DNA of 12,345 nt from Promethearchaeota archaeon (GTDB lineage: Archaea > Asgardarchaeota > Lokiarchaeia > Sigynarchaeales > SOKP01). A program made the position numbers and the translations under genes. Location of the stretch: contig JAUXAJ010000148.1 in assembly GCA_030620005.1 (NCBI GenBank), forward strand, positions 1 through 12,345, written 5' to 3'. Every line of letters starts with the position of its first letter. Position 1 is the stretch's first letter. Under the pieces are notes generated by a model. That model made no database searches. It was not told the origin of the DNA and saw nothing but the letters and a program-made list of their open reading frames with translations. Positions 11,508-12,345 of the stretch are shown here, in pieces.

Positions 11508-12345
11508 CTAAATGACTAATAAATTTTTTGAAGTCTCTTTTTTAATCAAATTTTCGTTGATATTTAAATAAATTACGATTGAAACACCAATGACCGATGA
11601 AAAGACTAAAGACAATATCATTTGGATAGTGTTAAAGAGGTTTATATTTTCTCGCCAAGGATGATTACCTTGATAGTTGTTGTTAGGGTCATTCAAATAA
11701 TTATTATAGATAAATTGTTCTACGGTCTTACCAGTTACTTCAAGGCTGTTCCGTGAAATGTGAGAAAGATCGTCTTCGGTAGTATGGTGATAGGGCCACG
11801 AAGGGTTGTCCCAAAACTGGATGATTAAATCCGCTGAAGGGATGTTTATATTAATAAAAGCCACGTGGTCATCAATCACAGGAGAGCTTATTGGAAAGAT
11901 TGGAAATTCGTTGTTATAACCGAGTTGTCTCCCTACATTGAAAATTTCATCTAATAGAGAAGAAGTTGAATATTGTTCTTTTATAAATTGCAAATTAACG
12001 CCTCCAACCATGTCCAATAAAACCAAGCACTCTATATTTTCTGTTCTTGAATTGTAAAAATCGTTAATATCGTTAGCAAATTTTTTTGAACCTTCGCACC
12101 AATCAAAACCCGTGAGAGCACCACTTCCTTGATCTTCGGCATCCAAGAATAAAAACCAGACTTCACACGATAATTCATTTCCATGATCATAAAAATTTGA
12201 AGCAAGCTCTATTAGGACGGAACAGCCACTAGCACCGTCATTAGCGCCTGGAACTGGTTTCGTTCTATTTGAAGGAATAGAATCTTTTTCCGCAATTGCT
12301 TTAGAATCGTAATGAGCAGCTAAAACAACAATTTTTTCTTTAGCA
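11508..12345 (-). CDS. M28 zinc peptidase, glutaminyl-cyclase-like, C-terminal membrane anchor; N-terminus cut by window edge
   Basis: 278 residues are visible; the gene enters at 12345 already inside the catalytic domain. Numbering from the edge: AAHYDSK (9-15, metal ligand H11), GANDGASG (33-40, bridging D36), LDAEDQGSG (67-75, catalytic E70 and neighbouring acid D71), LLDMVGG (109-115, D111), PVIDDHVAF (155-163) and PYHHTTEDD (185-193, metal-ligand His about 186-187). DMVGG, the DDH segment and the late HT.DD motif resemble the glutaminyl-peptide cyclotransferase branch of M28, so the enzyme may be an aminopeptidase or make N-terminal pyroglutamate. A hydrophobic segment at about 238-261 with a Lys/Asn-rich tail anchors it, presumably with the active site outside. 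A TTG at 12146 could be mistaken for a start but lies within the catalytic motif. The family is secure; the reaction is not. Confidence 0.9.
   Translation of the reverse strand, partial: AKEKIVVLAAHYDSKAIAEKDSIPSNRTKPVPGANDGASGCSVLIELASNFYDHGNELSCEVWFLFLDAEDQGSGALTGFDWCEGSKKFANDINDFYNSRTENIECLVLLDMVGGVNLQFIKEQYSTSSLLDEIFNVGRQLGYNNEFPIFPISSPVIDDHVAFININIPSADLIIQFWDNPSWPYHHTTEDDLSHISRNSLEVTGKTVEQFIYNNYLNDPNNNYQGNHPWRENINLFNTIQMILSLVFSSVIGVSIVIYLNINENLIKKETSKNLLVI

Noticed and set aside
12144..12146. TTG 12146 as the start of the M28 gene
   Set aside because: It falls within the LDAED catalytic motif. The frame continues upstream through HYDSK and GANDGASG to the window edge.
1..12345. CRISPR array, insertion sequence, integrase or prophage
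   Set aside because: No spaced repeats of 25-40 bases, no transposase or integrase motifs and no terminal inverted repeats were seen. The only direct duplication is the 68-base kinase segment.

Overview
The window is an AT-rich archaeal chromosome segment. The archaeal assignment rests on a HerA-NurA-Mre11-Rad50 end-resection cluster, an Alba chromatin protein, a small histone-fold protein, a Sec11-type (Ser/His/Asp) signal peptidase and anti-SD matches of the GGAGGTGA kind. Low GC, the histone plus Alba pair and a possible remnant of a leucine-rich-repeat-type N-terminal domain make an Asgard (Lokiarchaeia-like) source my best guess. That is inference, not shown by any single marker here.

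Layout. (1) 1-1142, minus: a membrane-anchored or exported serine hydrolase of the class C beta-lactamase/PBP fold, cut by the window edge. (2) 1143-1530: a decay zone with a 33-codon ORF, an orphan Shine-Dalgarno and a degenerate copy of an internal piece of the next gene. (3) 1518-2588, minus: a polytopic CTP-dependent lipid kinase of the dolichol kinase/DGK1/phytol kinase family. Its stop codon lies inside the degenerate copy. (4) 2872-9293, plus: herA-nurA-mre11-rad50, four closely packed co-directional genes for DNA double-strand-break end processing. (5) 9344-10509, minus: a 67-aa histone-fold protein and an Alba protein with a basic N-terminal tail, separated by 560 bases without a gene that hold AT-rich motif repeats and several hairpins. 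(6) 10739-12345, minus: a Sec11-like signal peptidase and an M28/glutaminyl-cyclase-like peptidase, cut by the window edge.

How the genes work together. HerA (ring translocase) and NurA (nuclease) form one resection machine. Mre11-Rad50 recognises and opens ends, and together they generate 3' tails for recombination. Histone and Alba are DNA-packaging proteins, so about 7.6 kb is devoted to DNA maintenance. The flanks are envelope and secretion functions: lipid kinase, exported hydrolase, signal peptidase and membrane-anchored peptidase.

The most notable points are the apparent AUA/AUU initiation of mre11 (and possibly nurA and the kinase) downstream of strong Shine-Dalgarno sites; the protein-level conservation of the kinase remnant; the GNHG variant of Mre11 motif III; the histone-fold protein that ends before helix 3; the tailed Alba; and the structured gene-free stretch between the two chromatin genes. 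I saw no CRISPR array, tRNA, rRNA, insertion sequence or defence island.
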